Below the pieces are notes generated by a model. The model saw nothing but the letters and a program-made list of their open reading frames with translations. It was not told the DNA's origin and did not search any database. Of a DNA stretch of 64,000 nucleotides, positions 34,999 to 48,921 are shown one piece after another. How positions within the stretch are numbered: the stretch's first letter is position 1; each line of letters begins with the position of its first letter. Source of the DNA: Scatophagus argus (Eukaryota > Chordata > Actinopteri > Scatophagidae); the NCBI RefSeq assembly GCF_020382885.2, contig NC_058494.1, forward strand, positions 27,068,329-27,132,328, in the 5' to 3' direction. The position numbers and the translations under genes are program-made.

Positions 34999-36492
34999 GC
35001 AGTTTTATATAGAGAGCATCCGTAAGAGGACGACCGAGAAGAAAGTTCTAGATGGTTCCTTTTGCTTTGAACTGTTCCCGTAAGCACCACCAGTTTTTTA
35101 CCTCCAAGACCATTTAAATAGTTTTATGTGCGATAAAACGTCATTAAGATCGCAGTAAAAACTAACGGGAAAAAGTACATACAAAACAAACTTGATTTAT
35201 AAAATGGAGGATAAGCACGAGCTACATGACCTTTTTCACCCCTAATTCACAAACCTCGAATCTGAATCTGAAGACTTGAACTGTCCTCATTATGATTTTA
35301 CCTCGTTATTCTACTGTTCCCTTTCATTATCGTGGGTGAGTTTCGTCATCATTTGATATATTACTACATAATTATTTCCTCGCCTATTTGCATATTCATA
35401 ATGACCAATAAACAAAAACAGCAGCGTCTCAAAGTACGTGATATTAAATAAATTGTCAAAAGTGGCTCATGTTCTGGTAATAAATTCACTTAAAAGAAAT
35501 CAATCTGCCGGCCGCGTGTATTTACACGTGAGCTTACTGCGCAGGCGTGTAACCTGGTTTGTCTGCTGGCCTTTCTTGATCCCACAGCAGATCCCCTTTA
35601 GACTGGAGTCATTAAGGTCCAAAAGGTTGGACTTCTGACGTGATGACGCGTCTTTGTCCACTTTCTTGTCTCTTGGTGTCCATGTTTTTACTTCTTTGAC
35701 ACAGCGTGACCCACTGCTTGCTGTTTGCGTGTTTTTGTCGTTGGGGCAAACGAAAAAAATGTAAAAAATCAACTTAATTGGTCGCATAATGGTGGACTGA
35801 GGACTGAACTTAACTCGACTGCAGGTAAAACAAAGTCTTGTGCAAAGCTGTTGTCCTCTGGTGATGTTCCCATTTATTGCAACAGAAACACAACGTCACC
35901 ATCAAAGTTGATGTGAAACTGAAGCTCAGAAGCACTGGCTGTCCTCTGGAGGTCGCTAAGAGCTGTTGTGTTCCTCACCACCATCTAACTCACACTGATT
36001 CATACCTTATTCACTCACCTGCTGCTGGGTGGGTTACCAGTTAAACCGAAACAGAAACATACTGCACCCTTGTGGTCAAATAAGGTATTTGCACAAAACC
36101 TCAATGAAGAATGGCTCCTACAAACACAAACGGACACCAATGGAACTTTGACGGCTGAGTTGTGCTTTACGCAATACACAACACACACAAACAATAACTA
36201 ACTGAATAGCAGTGGTTAATAACATACTGAAACTGAATTACTAAGAAGTTGAGTATTGAAAGTAAGCAGTCCAGAAAATGAGAGAAGAACACAGCAAATC
36301 GTAAAACCAATTCAAATAAATGAACGGACAGACAAATAAATGAATGGAATCCAGTTGAAGTCCACACTGAAAGGAGGATCTTCTGGTGGCCAAACACCAA
36401 AAGGACACCTCACTGTGGCCTTTTGTTCTGACTGGGTTTAATTAAAAGGCCGCTTCAGCAAGACCTGAGGGTTCTTCATAACATAAGTCCAA

Positions 36493-37290
36493 TCAAAGTG
36501 CAACCAGGACCGTGAAGAGCTTCGTAAACCAGTTTCGGCATGTAAGTCTGGTTGAACGGGGGACAGGAAGTTGGAGGCAAACCCTGCTGATCTGAGTCAG
36601 CAGTTGTGCTCTAATGCTGACGACGCCGACTTCCAAGGAGGGCAAACAGTTCGTGTCCTTTAAAATGTTCCTGTCTCTGCTGAGACATCTGGAGCTGGCA
36701 CTGTCCTCCAGAGAAGGTAAGGGACCTCTGATGATTCTCTCAGCCGTTCTTATTGTCCTCTGAAGTGTCTTCTTGTCTGCAGCAGAGCAGCCAGCATACC
36801 ACACAGTGATGCAGGCTGCCAGCACCCTCTCCATGGTGGAGCGGTCGAAGGTCAGCAGCAGTGTAGTCTCTGCTGGGACACAACCGGCTGGTGTACCTGT
36901 GCACCGCTTGGACAGGGTCCTCGCCTCATCCCTGTCATTGCCTCCGGAGATCAGGCCGCCCACAGTGGTGTCATCAGCAGGTCTGATGGTGGTGTTGGAG
37001 GAGTGGATGGGAGTGCAGTCGTGGGTGTACCGGGAATAGAGGAGTGGGCCCAGAACTCAGCCCTGTGTGGGGGGCCAGTGCTGAGCGTGAAGGTGGAGAG
37101 AGCAGCGAGGACCAGTCCTCGCATTGTGGGCGGTTTGTGAGAAAGTTCGTAATCCAGGCACAGGTGGGGGTGCAGGTGTAGCAGTTTGTCCACGAGCATC
37201 TCTGTGATTGAATGCTGAACTGTAATCCACGAGCAGCGCTGTGACGTAGTTAGGATACCTTTTGGGGTCGGGTGAGTTAAGAAGCTTCAC
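36493..37290 (-). mobile_element. L2-like LINE remnant, unit 2
   Basis: Same fossil as in unit 1, with small indels of its own near 37095. Confidence 0.65.
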
Positions 37291-38026
37291 GCTGCCGGCG
37301 CCGTCAGGGTTAACCTCACGGTGTGCACCTTGGCTACACGTTTGCCAGCAAGTGTCCTCGCACTACTTTCTGTCTTTCCTGCTGTCTTACTCTGAGGCGG
37401 AGTCCACCTGATATCTTGATCATCAAACATCCTGCACATCCGGTCCTGCTGCCGCACCAAAACAAAATACTCCGTCACAATGCAAAGTCCTGCAATGGCT
37501 GGTTGCTCAAGTACTCAGGAAAAAGTACTTGAAGTATTAAAAGTAAATGTTCTCGCTGTATAAAAACTCGCCTCGTGACTGTTATATCGTTATGCCGTCA
37601 TCTGCCGCCTCGTTTGCCCCGCGTGTGCGGGTTTGCCGCAGGTTGCTGATTTCAGTCAAATACTTTGCGGGGGATGCGGGAGCTGTTGTGTTATGTTTCC
37701 TATAAATGTTATAAATATTCAGATTTTTTTTAAAAAAAAATAATTGTAGCTGGATTATCTGTGCGCTCAAATACCTGCAGCATATTTTCTGTTACTTGTT
37801 CATTGTGTTGTTATTTTGCTGTTTCTGCTGCCGCTTGAACGTGTAATTTAATGAAGGAAAGAGTCGAGATTATGTTTTATTCTGTTTATTGATAGTTTAT
37901 TAATGCAGTGTTGTTATGATGTTAGTTTGGCTCCTGTACAGGTGTGTTTCAATGTTGGCATGACAGCCCGACAATCCTGTCCAACAGCTTCAGCGGATTT
38001 CGGCTGACGGAAACTGTGTCCAGTCT

Positions 38027-38075
38027 CACCTGAACACCTGAACACCTGCAGCACCTGCAGCACCTGTAGCACCTG
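38027..38075 (+). promoter_or_regulatory. Six CACCTG E-boxes before gene B, unit 2
   Basis: Same array and spacing as in unit 1, ending 26 bp before the ATG at 38102. Confidence 0.5.
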
Positions 38076-38101
38076 CAGCACGAATCACTCAGCGTGCAGC
38101 C

Positions 38102-38688
38102 ATGAAAGCTGTTTTGTTTCTCTGTACTTTACACTTCACTGTAACGATTACAGGTGAGTTTCTTTAGTGTTTCATGTACTTCTCAGATAACACATAATTC
38201 TGTTTAGTGTTTGTTTGTTTGTTTGTTTGGAGGGGGGGTGTTTAGTTCCGTGTCAGGGCACGTCTACATCCCTCTGACGTGGGTCCCACCGATCAGCTGT
38301 TGTATCGATGACACTGATCGGTTTGTGCTGCTGATGCCACGCTGTGAAGTGGGAATGTTACACGAGTGGCATCGGGGGAAAAGGAGGCCACTGGAAGGGT
38401 TCAACGGACAAGTTTCCCTCGTGACTGAAACACAGGAGACGCAACATGCTGACTGGGGACAGAGCCGGACCAGCTGGTCCCCTCTGGTTCCAGGACCCTT
38501 CTGTCTGACTTGATGTTTTCTGAAACCATCTTGTCATTTTAAAAAGAAATAATTAAATATAAATATCAAATAAAAATATAATAGAAATATGAAACAAACC
38601 TGGCGAGACAGAGACAACAACGCGTCTTCCGGAAGAAGGCAAATATGTAACCTGACAACAGCTCTGACCGGTTGGGTTGAGAGAGAGA

Positions 38689-38745
<57 letters not shown>

Positions 38746-40466
38746 GCACAGGTGCATAGACTGAGATGCATAACAGCAGTACTGGAATGACAGTGTTGTA
38801 TACTGGGTAGTGATGGTGTGGAGGTGTTGAAGAGATCTCTGCTGACACCATTTTGCTTCTATAAAATGTTTATTACAAGAAGCTCAGCATCAAATCCAGC
38901 ACCTGCTGTGAGAGGATCCCAGCCTGTATGGCTCACTCTGCTGAAACATCTCCACTTGTCTGCTTATGTAGTTTAGTTCACATGAAATGAGGAGGATACA
39001 AATTAACCAAAGACCTTTCCAAGACACAGAGAGAGGGGCAGAGGGTATTCGCCTCCCGGACCAAAACCACAAGATGATGTGAGAGGCTGAGAAGCTCTTT
39101 TCTCCATTTTGACTGACTGTGAGATGTGCTGGTTGGACCCACACTGACTCCTCTGTGTCTTCCTGAATGGATGAGGACACGTGTTGGTGTTGGAGCTGCA
39201 CAGACTGGAGGTGTGCTGTAGCTGGTAAGCAGGGTGGAGGCTGCCGTCAAAGTTGCACCGTGTTTCTCCATACGTCAGTCCGCTTGAACAAGCAGCACAA
39301 AGTGACAGAGCGGCGTTTGTGAGGAATTACTCTGATCTCCTTCAGGAAAAGAAAGTCTCTCAGCTGATTCCTCCTCAAATGGGGGGCAGAAACTGCAGCA
39401 CAAGCACCACCGAACTAAAAGAAACCTGGACAGTGCAGATAAAGTGTTTGAAAACATCAGTTGTTATTTGGAGGCTTTCAAACCGTCTGACCTTTTCTGT
39501 TTCCTCAGGAGAGCTTCGACTCATGTGCCCAACTCAGCGAGTCAGGGCAAAAGAGGGTGAAAGTGTGACTCTTCCTTGTCGTCTGGATCAACGGATCGAC
39601 TTGTCTAAAGACACAGTGGACTGGACCAAACTCTACCCCGAGGAGACCGTCCACGTCTATCGAGGTGGACAGGACGATCCTGATCCACAGAGTCCACAAT
39701 ACAGAGACAGGACGACTCTGAACCGTGAGGACCTGAAGACAGGAAACCTGGCGCTGCACATCTCCTCAGTGAAGCAGTCTGACAGCGGGACATACAGATG
39801 TTACATCCCAAAGAGGGAAAAGTGCTATACTGTTGACCTTCTCATCGGTGAGCACTCAGAAGCTAATTCTGTGTAGTTCACATGTCAGAAATCAAAAAGG
39901 TGCAGCTGACGTGTCTCTGCATGTTAGGATGATATTGAAATGACTTGTAAAAACATAATGTGACTTTCTGTCTCTGAGTGTCATCTTGTCATTTTAAACA
40001 GAAACACCAAGTCAGTTGGTTGAGACAAATACGTCTCCTCCAGCAGAAGGTAAATGTCTTTGTAGTCTGGGAAACTGAAGTGTCTTTCTTTCTCCCTGAG
40101 TTAAACACAATCTGACTGTCTGAACGTTCACTGTGAGCGTTTCATCTGCACACACTTAGCATCTTCTCTGATATTCCTTCAGGTGGTCCGTACCACTGGG
40201 CTGCTGTCATTGCTGTCGTCCTCTTTGTTCTTCTGGTACTGAAGAAAACAAAAATCTGTAAGTACAAACTCCTGCTCCACAGCTTTTTATTTCCAACATT
40301 TAATGTCCTGAGCAGTGAAAACAGGGACAGAAAAAAGAACTGAAAGGATTAAAAGTTGTACTCTGACATATTACATCATTAGACAAAGTGTTAGTATGAA
40401 CCTTCACTGTGAACAGTGAACTTCCTGTTTCCCCCAGTGAAGGCAGGAAGTGAGGACACAGACTGA
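38102..40466 (+). CDS. Gene B, unit 2: single-IgV type I membrane protein
   Basis: Exons: 38102-38153, 39509-39847, 40002-40049, 40183-40257 and 40438-40466, all phase 1. The predicted protein is identical to that of unit 1 (180 aa; signal peptide, IgV, stalk with NTS sequon, short membrane segment, acidic tail). The alternative last exon is at 40577-40608. Complete identity at the protein level while introns differ points to very recent copying or to selection. Confidence 0.8.
38592..38638 (+). other. Dead gene A linker exon in gene B intron 1, unit 2
   Basis: Same lost acceptor and GC in place of the donor GT. Confidence 0.75.
38690..38741. repeat. (AC)26 microsatellite, unit 2
   Basis: 52 bp, shorter than in unit 1. 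Confidence 0.95.
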
Positions 40467-40884
40467 CATAACTTTTCATGAGGCAGAAAAAGAGTTTGTG
40501 TACTATACTTTAATTCTTTGCTTCTGTGGTTAAATACCCTTTAATCAGTGTCACAAACTGCTTTTCTTCCCCTCAGGGGATTGTGTGAAGAGGGTCTGCA
40601 GAAGGTAGAGGCTGAACAGAGCAGCTGAGGGGGACGAGGACCACGACAGGCAGGAAGAAAAGTGATGGTCGACAGTCAGCTGCAGGACACGCCGCCTCCA
40701 CCTGTTTGATCAAAGTGTTTACTGGGCCGACAACCATTAAACCTCCACACGCGTCTGCTGGACCTCAGACACCAAACAACATGAAAGCTGCTGCTCATCA
40801 TTCAGCGTTAATCTGGACAATCCAACTCCCACTTGCACTACATGTAAATACTGCACATTGTCACATTTTTAATTTTATTTTTTT

Positions 40885-40930
40885 ATAAGGTTTATTTAAT
40901 TATTTAAGTTTATTTATTATTTATTATTTT
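40885..40930 (+). promoter_or_regulatory. AU-rich element of gene B 3' UTR, unit 2
   Basis: TTATTTATT at 40910-40918 and 40917-40925. Confidence 0.4.
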
Positions 40931-40987
40931 GTATCTATAAATGCCCATCGTACTTGTGGGAGGAGTGAACATCTTCCTCAGTGATGC

Positions 40988-41002
40988 AGCGCCTCCTGCT
41001 GG
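40988..41002 (-). promoter_or_regulatory. CTCF-like site at unit start (one mismatch), unit 3
   Basis: Same sequence as at 13130. Confidence 0.35.
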
Positions 41003-41110
41003 TCTTTGCCTTACACAAACGTGTTGTCACTCTCATCGGTACCAGCGCTTTTACTTTTGTAGAGAGGAGGTGATGACAGCAAAGTAAGAAACAAGTTTAT
41101 TTGAAAATGC

Positions 41111-41116
41111 AATAAA
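41111..41116 (+). terminator. Candidate poly(A) signal downstream of gene B of unit 2
   Basis: AATAAA, 645 bp after the gene B stop of unit 2. Confidence 0.4.
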
Positions 41117-41595
41117 TATTGTATATTTACATTAAGGAATATGGTAATCATAGTTAATGATCTATTTTTATGTTGTAAAAAGCCTGTAATATAGGAAAGA
41201 GAAATGATTATAACAATGTTCCAGTCGCTGAGCCTCGGTCTGATAGAGCGGACTGTGCAGCACTGCTCTCCATGTTTGGCCACGAGGGCGGATGAGCTGA
41301 ACGGATGTGCGTGAGGTTTCAGCAACGAGCCAACACTCTGGGGATCCTGTTTCCAAAGCTCGGGGGCTGCAGTGAAGGCGGGTCCGGCTGGCGGACGACG
41401 ACGGCGACACACAAAGCAAACAAAAGCAGCAAAGGAACAACACTTCCTGTCCTGGATGTACGCTCACCTTGTCACACAGGTGACCCGACACCTTTGTCAA
41501 CTCCTGTTCTCACCTTATCCACTCCGAGGGCAAAGAAAAACCCTGTGGTCGTTTCATGTTAATCAGCCATGTTTTTATCATTTGAAATAATTTCA

Positions 41596-41601
41596 AATAA
41601 A
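41596..41601 (+). terminator. Candidate poly(A) signal 2, unit 3
   Basis: AATAAA followed by GTGGGGG, as at 13764. Confidence 0.35.
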
Positions 41602-43402
41602 AGTGGGGGAAAAGGGTACCTGATGGACAGCGTTTTTGTTTTCTCTTCCTGTTTACTGCTGTTTTTGTCATCTCTGCAGTGACTTTTAGAGAAGAGTTTA
41701 AATCTTTTCCTGAATTAATGAATTGGTTGTAGCACAACTCAAAATATTCTAAATGTTTCTAACAGTATTTCAGTGTTTCTGTTGGTAAGTTTAAATATAA
41801 GGCCTGTACACAAACTGGTGACTTCAGCTGTCAGATGTGACTCGTCTCAACATCAACTACCAGACTCCAGCAGAAAACTTGGTCACATGTTTGGTCGCCA
41901 TCGCGGTCTTTATGTTTGTTGGCTTTTTTCCTCATAGGCGTCATTTGAAAGGTGAAAGATTAAATGCACACGTGGGAACATGAAATAACATGTGAATGTC
42001 TTTAACATGATGTGGAAGCTACAGTAAGAGTGACGTGCAGGCCAGACTGTCGGTCTGCAACACGTGGATACACACACTATGATGTAAACGGATGCGAGGA
42101 GATCGCTGCTTTACGCGTGACGGAAACACGCAAGCTATCGCGGAAGAGGCCATTATTGAACGCTACATGACTGAAACTCGCCGTTATTGAGATCTGCAGA
42201 AGAAGCGCGAACAACAGCGGAAGGGGAGGGGTTAGAGAGCACGTGACCCCGCGGTTGACCTACTTCACCTATAGACGTGCAGGGTTCAACCAGCATTCGG
42301 TGAAGGGAAATTCAAACCTTTCAGCATGTGGACTGCGCTCAAAGTTTCAGACCAGGTAACAAAGTCTAACTTCATTTGGTAAACACTAACCCTGAGTTTT
42401 TGTGGGTTTTACCACGCCAGGGTCTGGCTGAACTCTGCAGGCTGCAGCTGCTTCATTCAGTTCAACGTCCCTTACAAAGATGCGCTGTCTTCGGTTGGAA
42501 ATACTTAACATCCGCTCGGGCAACAGTTTCACCATGCGGTTTGTGCAGCGCCGATAAAACAAGTGAAATATCAGCATGTTTTAAACCCAGGAGTGTTGAG
42601 GCTGACTTCGTCGTCTGGTGGCAGTTTGGAGAAAAATGTTTTGCTTCGGCAACGTAGTAAGTCACCTTAGAGTTCTGAACCTTTTGTACCGATAGTCACT
42701 TCACAGCAGGATTGACATCGTGATAGTTCAAAGTTGTACAAGTGTCAAAATGCTAGACATACAGAAGTGAAAAAATACAACCAGTCTTTTAAGTTTAATT
42801 GGTTACGGTCCTAAAAATCTGTATTGCTGTGAAACCGAAATCTAAAATAATCTAAAATCAAAATAGTCCTACCTTCATTCATATTAAGAATAGCGTGTAC
42901 CCGTTAGACTGGTAACTCAGTGTATAAATCACATGCTAACACCGTATGAAATGTTGAAAAAATCTGTCCTATTTACGACATTGAACAGAAACACGTAAAA
43001 GACTAAATAATGGGATTATTGGTGACAGCGCGACATCCTTCTGAAACATGGGTTGGTTAAAAGGCGCTCTTCTGGACTGTACCATTCTGACAGTAAGGGG
43101 GGCAGTGAATTTACCAAGCCAGGCGCGTTCTAACATTAACGTGTGTTAAAGTTGTTATATAGCAGAAACGTTATATAGTTGTATAACAAAAAGTTATAAA
43201 GAAGTAATTATGGTTAAAAGTACGAAGCTGCGGCACTCTGAGTCCAGAGCCTCATCGTCGCTCCACCCTTTGTCCCAGCTGATTGGTTGTTGTTTCGCGG
43301 CAGAGTTGGCTGATGTCATACCCTTTTAACGCGGCTTGTTCGAAAACAACGTGAGTCCGTCGCGAGACCTGCCCACCTCTGAATCGACGCGTTTGTTTCA
43401 AA

Positions 43403-46400
43403 ATGATCGCGAAACTGCAAACTTTACTATTTATTTGCATTAGCATTTCATCGTTAGCTGCCGGTAAGTTTACTTCACTGCTCTAAAAACGGAAGAAGAA
43501 ATGATGTCCAACTAAAATCTGGTCGCTGTTTGACTCCTTGTTATTAGCAGCTAGCGCTTGTTAGCTACATGTCGTAAGATTAAGCTTGATCCGCTCTGTT
43601 TAAACTTTAAAAGGACTTTAAAAAAACTTTGAACTTCAGTTTTGACGTATTGAATGTCTTTTGACGTATTGAAAGTTGCATTTACAACTTGATAAAGTCA
43701 GTGTTACACCACATACGATGGCACCAGAAGTGTCAGAATGAGCAGCAGCTGAAAATAACGTGACCGACCGGTCACAGGTGCGCAGTCTGGACATGTGGAC
43801 TTCACGGTCACTGAATACACACTAAATGGTAACGGTTACATAGTGCCGTAGTATTACAACAGTATTACATTAAAACTAGCCTCTTTAGCTTTGAGCTAAA
43901 ACAGCGAGTCTGCTGAACTTTCCAGCCTGTCCTCAGTGAGAGGAAACAAACAAAATATTTGGGTGTTTTATTCCAAAAAGTAATTTGAAGAGGACACCTT
44001 GGGATCTGGTAAAGTGTGATGGATGTTTGTCTTTCAGAAAGTAATCTCACAGTTTTCTGCTAATTAAAGGCCTGAGTGGAGCCTGAATTAAATTCCTGTT
44101 AGCCTTTGAGTATTTGGAAGTCACGCTGAATTTGTACATCAGCTTTCAGATGTCTGTAAAGTATTATGGGGGGGGGTTACTGTACAATCTGCTCCAGAGG
44201 AGGAGGAGAGAGAAGCTCAGTGCATCATGGGAGATCCCCCGGCAGACTGAGCCTATAGCAGCATAACCAGGACCAGCCTAAACCAGCCCTAACCATAAGC
44301 TCTATCAAAGAGGAGAGTTTTAAGTCTACTTGAGTGTAGAGAGGGTGTCCGCCTCCTGGACCGAAACCACAAGATGATGTGAGAGGCTGAGAGTTGTGAA
44401 GCTGAGCTGACAGTGCAGATAAAATGTTTGGAAACATTCTTTCAAACCATCTGACCTTTTCTGTTTCCTCAGGAGAGCTTCGACTCATGTGCCCGACTCA
44501 GCAAGTCAGGGCAAAGAGGGTGAGAACGCAACTCTTCCGTGTCATCCGGATCAACGGATCGACTTGTCTAACCACACAGTGGAGTGGACCAAACTCAACC
44601 CCGAGGAGACCGTCCACGTCTATCGACGCAGAAAGGACGATCCTGGCCCACAGAGTCCACAATACAAAGACAGGACGACTCTGAACCGTGAGGACCTGAA
44701 GACAGGAAACCTGGCGCTGCACATCTCCTCAGTGAATCAGTCTGACAGCGGGACGTACAGATGTGTCATCCCAGAGGAGGCAGAGCCCTGTACTGTTGTC
44801 CTTCTCATCGGTGAGCAGTCAGAAGCTAATTCTGTGTAGTTCACATGTCAGAATGTGACGTTGTCTCTGCATGTTAGGATGATAATGAAACGACTTGTGA
44901 GCTGCAGCCCACGTGGACACTTTGGTTGGACAGTCGGCGTCCACAGAGTTCACACAGCGTTTGTAACAGTTCAGCTGTTCAACAGATTCTCCACAGAGCA
45001 CATAGAACACACCTCACTCATCCATAAACCTCAGCTTTAACTCCATACTTTCAGCTACGTACTAGGGGTGGGAATTGAAGTTTTTATCAATCGGTCGATT
45101 CTGTCTATCAATCCAATTCCTCATCAGTTCTCTTATTGAGTAGTTCATTGAATGACAAAAAGGAGTTCTACAGTCTTCTGCACCAAAAGCAACCATTTTA
45201 TTTTTTTCTCAAAATTATGTCTGCACAAGACTGTGAACCTGAACATATTCAACTCGAACACTGAACAGCACCTTGACAAGATAGAGTGTAGAAAGAAAAT
45301 ATTTTTTTCCTTTTCTTAAAAAGGATATTGTAAATGAGGTAACAGTGGACACACAAGTCCTCTTTGGAAAAATAGTCATGTATGCCACGATAACATTGTT
45401 TATTTAACTTACTGCAAGCTTAAACCAGATTTAACCAAAATTATTATTACTTAATTCCATGCTGGGTGGACAAATGTGTTAGCATGTTGCTGGTATTTGC
45501 ACCCTTACCCGATATTACAGCATTGTGCTGATTACACGTGGCAGAATTCTCATCTTCTCATGAGAATCTCATCAGGCTTTAGATCGCTTTCTCCTCTCTA
45601 TGATGCTGCCTGGTGGTGTGGTTGAAGATCCGAGTCGTTGCAGAGTGTGTGACGCAAATGTACCACGACTCCAAATTTCTGGAAAAGGGAAATGAGAGAA
45701 TCGTTAAGAAGAATCAATGACATTGGAGGCGTACAATTCTGATGGAATCGGTCAGTTGGAACCAGTTCTGAGTCAGAACTGGTTCTCGATTCCCATCCCT
45801 GCTACGTGCATGACCTTGAATTTGATGATCCATTAGATCCAGTTGTCATCAGTAGCAGGAAAACCACAGAGCTAAGAAATAGTCTGACACAAAGCCCCGG
45901 TTTTATTTTTATACTTTAGTTGGTTTATACAGGTAAAACACAAGACGTAACATGCTGACCGGGGACAGAGCAGGACCAGCTGGTCCCCTCTGGTTCCAGG
46001 ACCCTTCTGTCTGACTTGATGTTTTAGCCAGTGTTTTCTGACATCATCTTGTCATTTGTCATTTTAAACAGAAACCCAAGACCAACCGGGCGAGACAGAG
46101 ACAACAACGCGTCTTCTGGAAGAAGGTAAATATGTGACCTGACGACAGCACTGACCGGTTGGGTTGAGAGAGAGAGAGAGTGGGCGGTGCATAGACTGAG
46201 ATGTATAACAACAGTATTGGAATGACAATGACAGTATTAACAATAATAACATTGATAGTAATTATAATAATGCAGAAATATAACAGCTGGTAACAAGAGT
46301 CGTCGGTGTCCAGGAGGACCGCAGCAGGAGGTCCAGAAGAGGCCAGAAAGCACAAAGACTCACGACATGAGAGTTAGAGGAGGAGAGAGAAGCTCAGTGC

Positions 46401-47809
46401 ATCATGGGAGATCCCCCAGCAGACTGAGCCTATAGCAGCATAACCAGGACCAGCCTAAACCAGCCCTAACCATAAGCTCTATCAAAGAGGAGAGTTTTAA
46501 GTCTACTCTTGAGTGTAGAGAGGGTGTCCGCCTCCTGGACCGAAACCACAAGATGATGTGAGAGGCTGAGAGTTGTGAAGCTGAGCTGACAGTGCAGATA
46601 AAATGTTTGGAAACATTCTTTCAAACCGTCTGACCTTTTCTGTTTCCTCAGGAAAACCTCGACTCATGTGCCCGACTCAGCAAGTCAGGGCAAAAGAGGG
46701 TGAAAGTGTGACTCTCTTGTGTCATCCGGATCAACGGATCGATTTGTCTGAAGACACAGTGGACTGGACCGTCCACGTCTATCAGTGCGGACAGGACGAT
46801 CTTGATCCACAGAGTCCACAATACAGAAACAGGACGACTCTGAACCATGAGGACCTGAAGACAGGAAACCTGACGCTGCACATCTCCTCAGTGAATCAGT
46901 CTGACAACGGGACGTACAGATGTGTCATCCCAGAGGAGGCAAAGTGCTGTATTGTTGTCCTTCCTGTCGGTGAGTATCTTGAAGACTGTACAGACCAATT
47001 TAGGACCTTTTTAATTCCAGATTTTGGTGATGAACTGCAGATAATGAAAGACCTTTCTCCCTTTGCTTGTGTGAGTCATGGGGAATCAGTGGGAATTGTA
47101 TATCATTTGAAACTACAAACATGATGACAGGAGGCAATCCCAGCTCAACTGGACCTCCAGAAGGGACCAAGCCAAGCAGGAAGCACCTTGATTTGGTTCT
47201 CTAGAAAAGTCTTGGATGTCTTTGAGTACACGATAATCTGACTGGGGGTGTTTTTAAATTATGAGAACTAATTATCAGAACGAAGAACTGTGTTGTGAAA
47301 ACCACTCAGCTCGGCTCCCTGATGTTCCTTCAGATGGTGCCAAGATGGAGGCTGCCTGGATCGTCATCTCCACCGGTGTCGTCATCGCTGTTGCTCTTGT
47401 TCTGTTCATCCTGGTGAAATGTGGAAGCACCAGTAAGTATCAAAATTGGTGGGAAAAATCTCATCACCTCGTTAGCTAGCAGTGTCAGCCAGCTGATCCG
47501 AGATCTGCTGCCATTCAGTTTGTGGGAGGAGGATGAGTTAGTTGGGCTGAGAGTGGAGCAAAAAACGATTTCTGTCTGGATTTTTCAAATCCAAATTTGA
47601 CCGATCGTATAAATGATTGAATTATTTCAATAGATTGAATCAGGTTTTTTTGTAAATTGAATGCGTTGCAAACTGGTTTCCATGTTCCCACAGAGATTTG
47701 TAAGACGTTGGAATGGATGAAGGGACAGGAAGCAGAAAAGGCAAACAATGGCGAGATGGAAAACCTGAGGACCCAAACAGAGCGACGTAGCAGTGAGTCG
47801 GCGGTCTGA
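43403..47809 (+). pseudogene. Gene A, unit 3: two-IgV protein with a 1-nt deletion in IgV1
   Basis: Exons: 43403-43463, 44473-44810 (338 nt instead of 339), 46072-46125, 46652-46969, 47334-47432 and 47694-47809. At about 44513 the text reads GGGCAAAGAGGG where units 1, 2 and 4 have GGGCAACAGAGGG. The shift leads to a stop at 44682-44684, before the first canonical IgV disulfide can form. The other exons are intact. IgV2 reads GKPRLMCPTQQVRAKEGES. A full AAAA run (as in gene B, GGGCAAAAGAGGG) with one A lost would explain the site, so a homopolymer sequencing error is possible. Skipping the exon would restore the frame and leave a one-IgV protein. Confidence 0.65.
45055..45809. mobile_element. 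hAT-type MITE, unit 3
   Basis: Element 45063-45801, same ends and flanks as in unit 1. Confidence 0.75.
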
Positions 47810-48611
47810 GGCGAAATCCATCCATCCATCCATCTTCTGGGACCGGGTTGCGGGGCAGCAGCTTGAGCAGGGATGCCCAGACTTCCCTCTCCCCAGACAC
47901 TTCCTCCAGCTCTTCCGGGCAGACCCCAAGGCGTTCCCAGGCCAGCCGAGTGACATAGTCCCTCCAGCGTGTCCTGGGTCTTTCTCGGGGCCTCCTCCCG
48001 GTGGGGCATGTCCGGAAGACCTCCCCGGAAGGCCTCCAGGGGGCATCCGAAACAGATGGCCCAGCCACCTCAACTGGCTCCTTTCGATGTGGAGGAGCAG
48101 CGGCTCTACTCCGAGCTCCTCACCTTATCCCTAAGGGAGCGCCCCGCCACCCTGCAGAGAAAGCTCATTTCAGCCGCTTGTATCCGAGATCTCGTTCTTT
48201 CAGTCATGACCCAAAGTTCATGACCATAGTGAGGGTAGGAACGTAGATTGACTGGTAAATTGAGATCTTCACCTTACGGCTCAGCTCTCTCTTCACCACG
48301 ACAGACCGATACAACGACCGCACCGATCCACCTGTCAATCTCACGCTCCCATCTTCCCTCACTCGTGAACAAGACCCCGAGATACTTAAACTCTCCACTT
48401 GAGGCAGGAACTCTCCTCCAACCTGGAGGGGACAGACCACGTTTTTCCGGTCGAGAACCATGGCCTCGGATTTAGAGGTGCTGATTTTCATCCCAGCTGC
48501 TTCGCACTCGGCTGCAAACAGGAAGCAGAAAAGGCAAACAATGGCGAGATGGAAAACCTGAGGACCCAAACAGAGCGACGTAGCAGTGAGTCGGCGGTCT
48601 GAGGCGAAATC
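47725..48611 (-). mobile_element. Rex3-like LINE with 94-bp target duplication, unit 3
   Basis: Body 47819-48517; duplications 47725-47818 and 48518-48611 are identical to each other. Confidence 0.75.
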
Positions 48612-48906
48612 GTGTCCATAAAAGACCACGTCAAGAGGAGTCTGGTTCTTTTTCTTTTCTTCTCTTTCCTCCTCCTCTTTTGATATTTTTTGTATGTTTT
48701 AACCCATTAACTTTAATAAGTGGATTATTTATTTTTGTCAAATCATGTGTGTATTTATCTTTGTGCTGCCTCAGAACCATGAATTTATAAATATATAAAC
48801 ATGAAGTCTGTGATCTGTGCTTTCGTTTTGTCTCTCCTTTGGTCATCAGAACTTGTGTGTGAAAGAGCAGATTCAAGGCGCGTTACCTTTTAACAGAAGT
48901 AAACCT

Positions 48907-48921
48907 CCACTAGGGGGCGCT
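48907..48921 (+). promoter_or_regulatory. CTCF consensus site, unit 3
   Basis: CCACTAGGGGGCGCT, identical to unit 1. Confidence 0.55.

Larger units (their letters stand above)
27043..40957 (+). repeat. Tandem unit 2 (about 13.92 kb)
   Basis: Full copy of the unit. Shares gene A variants with unit 1 (MFGNILSNRL frame before IgV1, WENSHH frame after the membrane exon). Shares with units 3 and 4 the shorter unit start (GTAGAGAGGAGGTGATGAC) and an extra GACGTATTGAATG copy near 29730. Confidence 0.97.
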
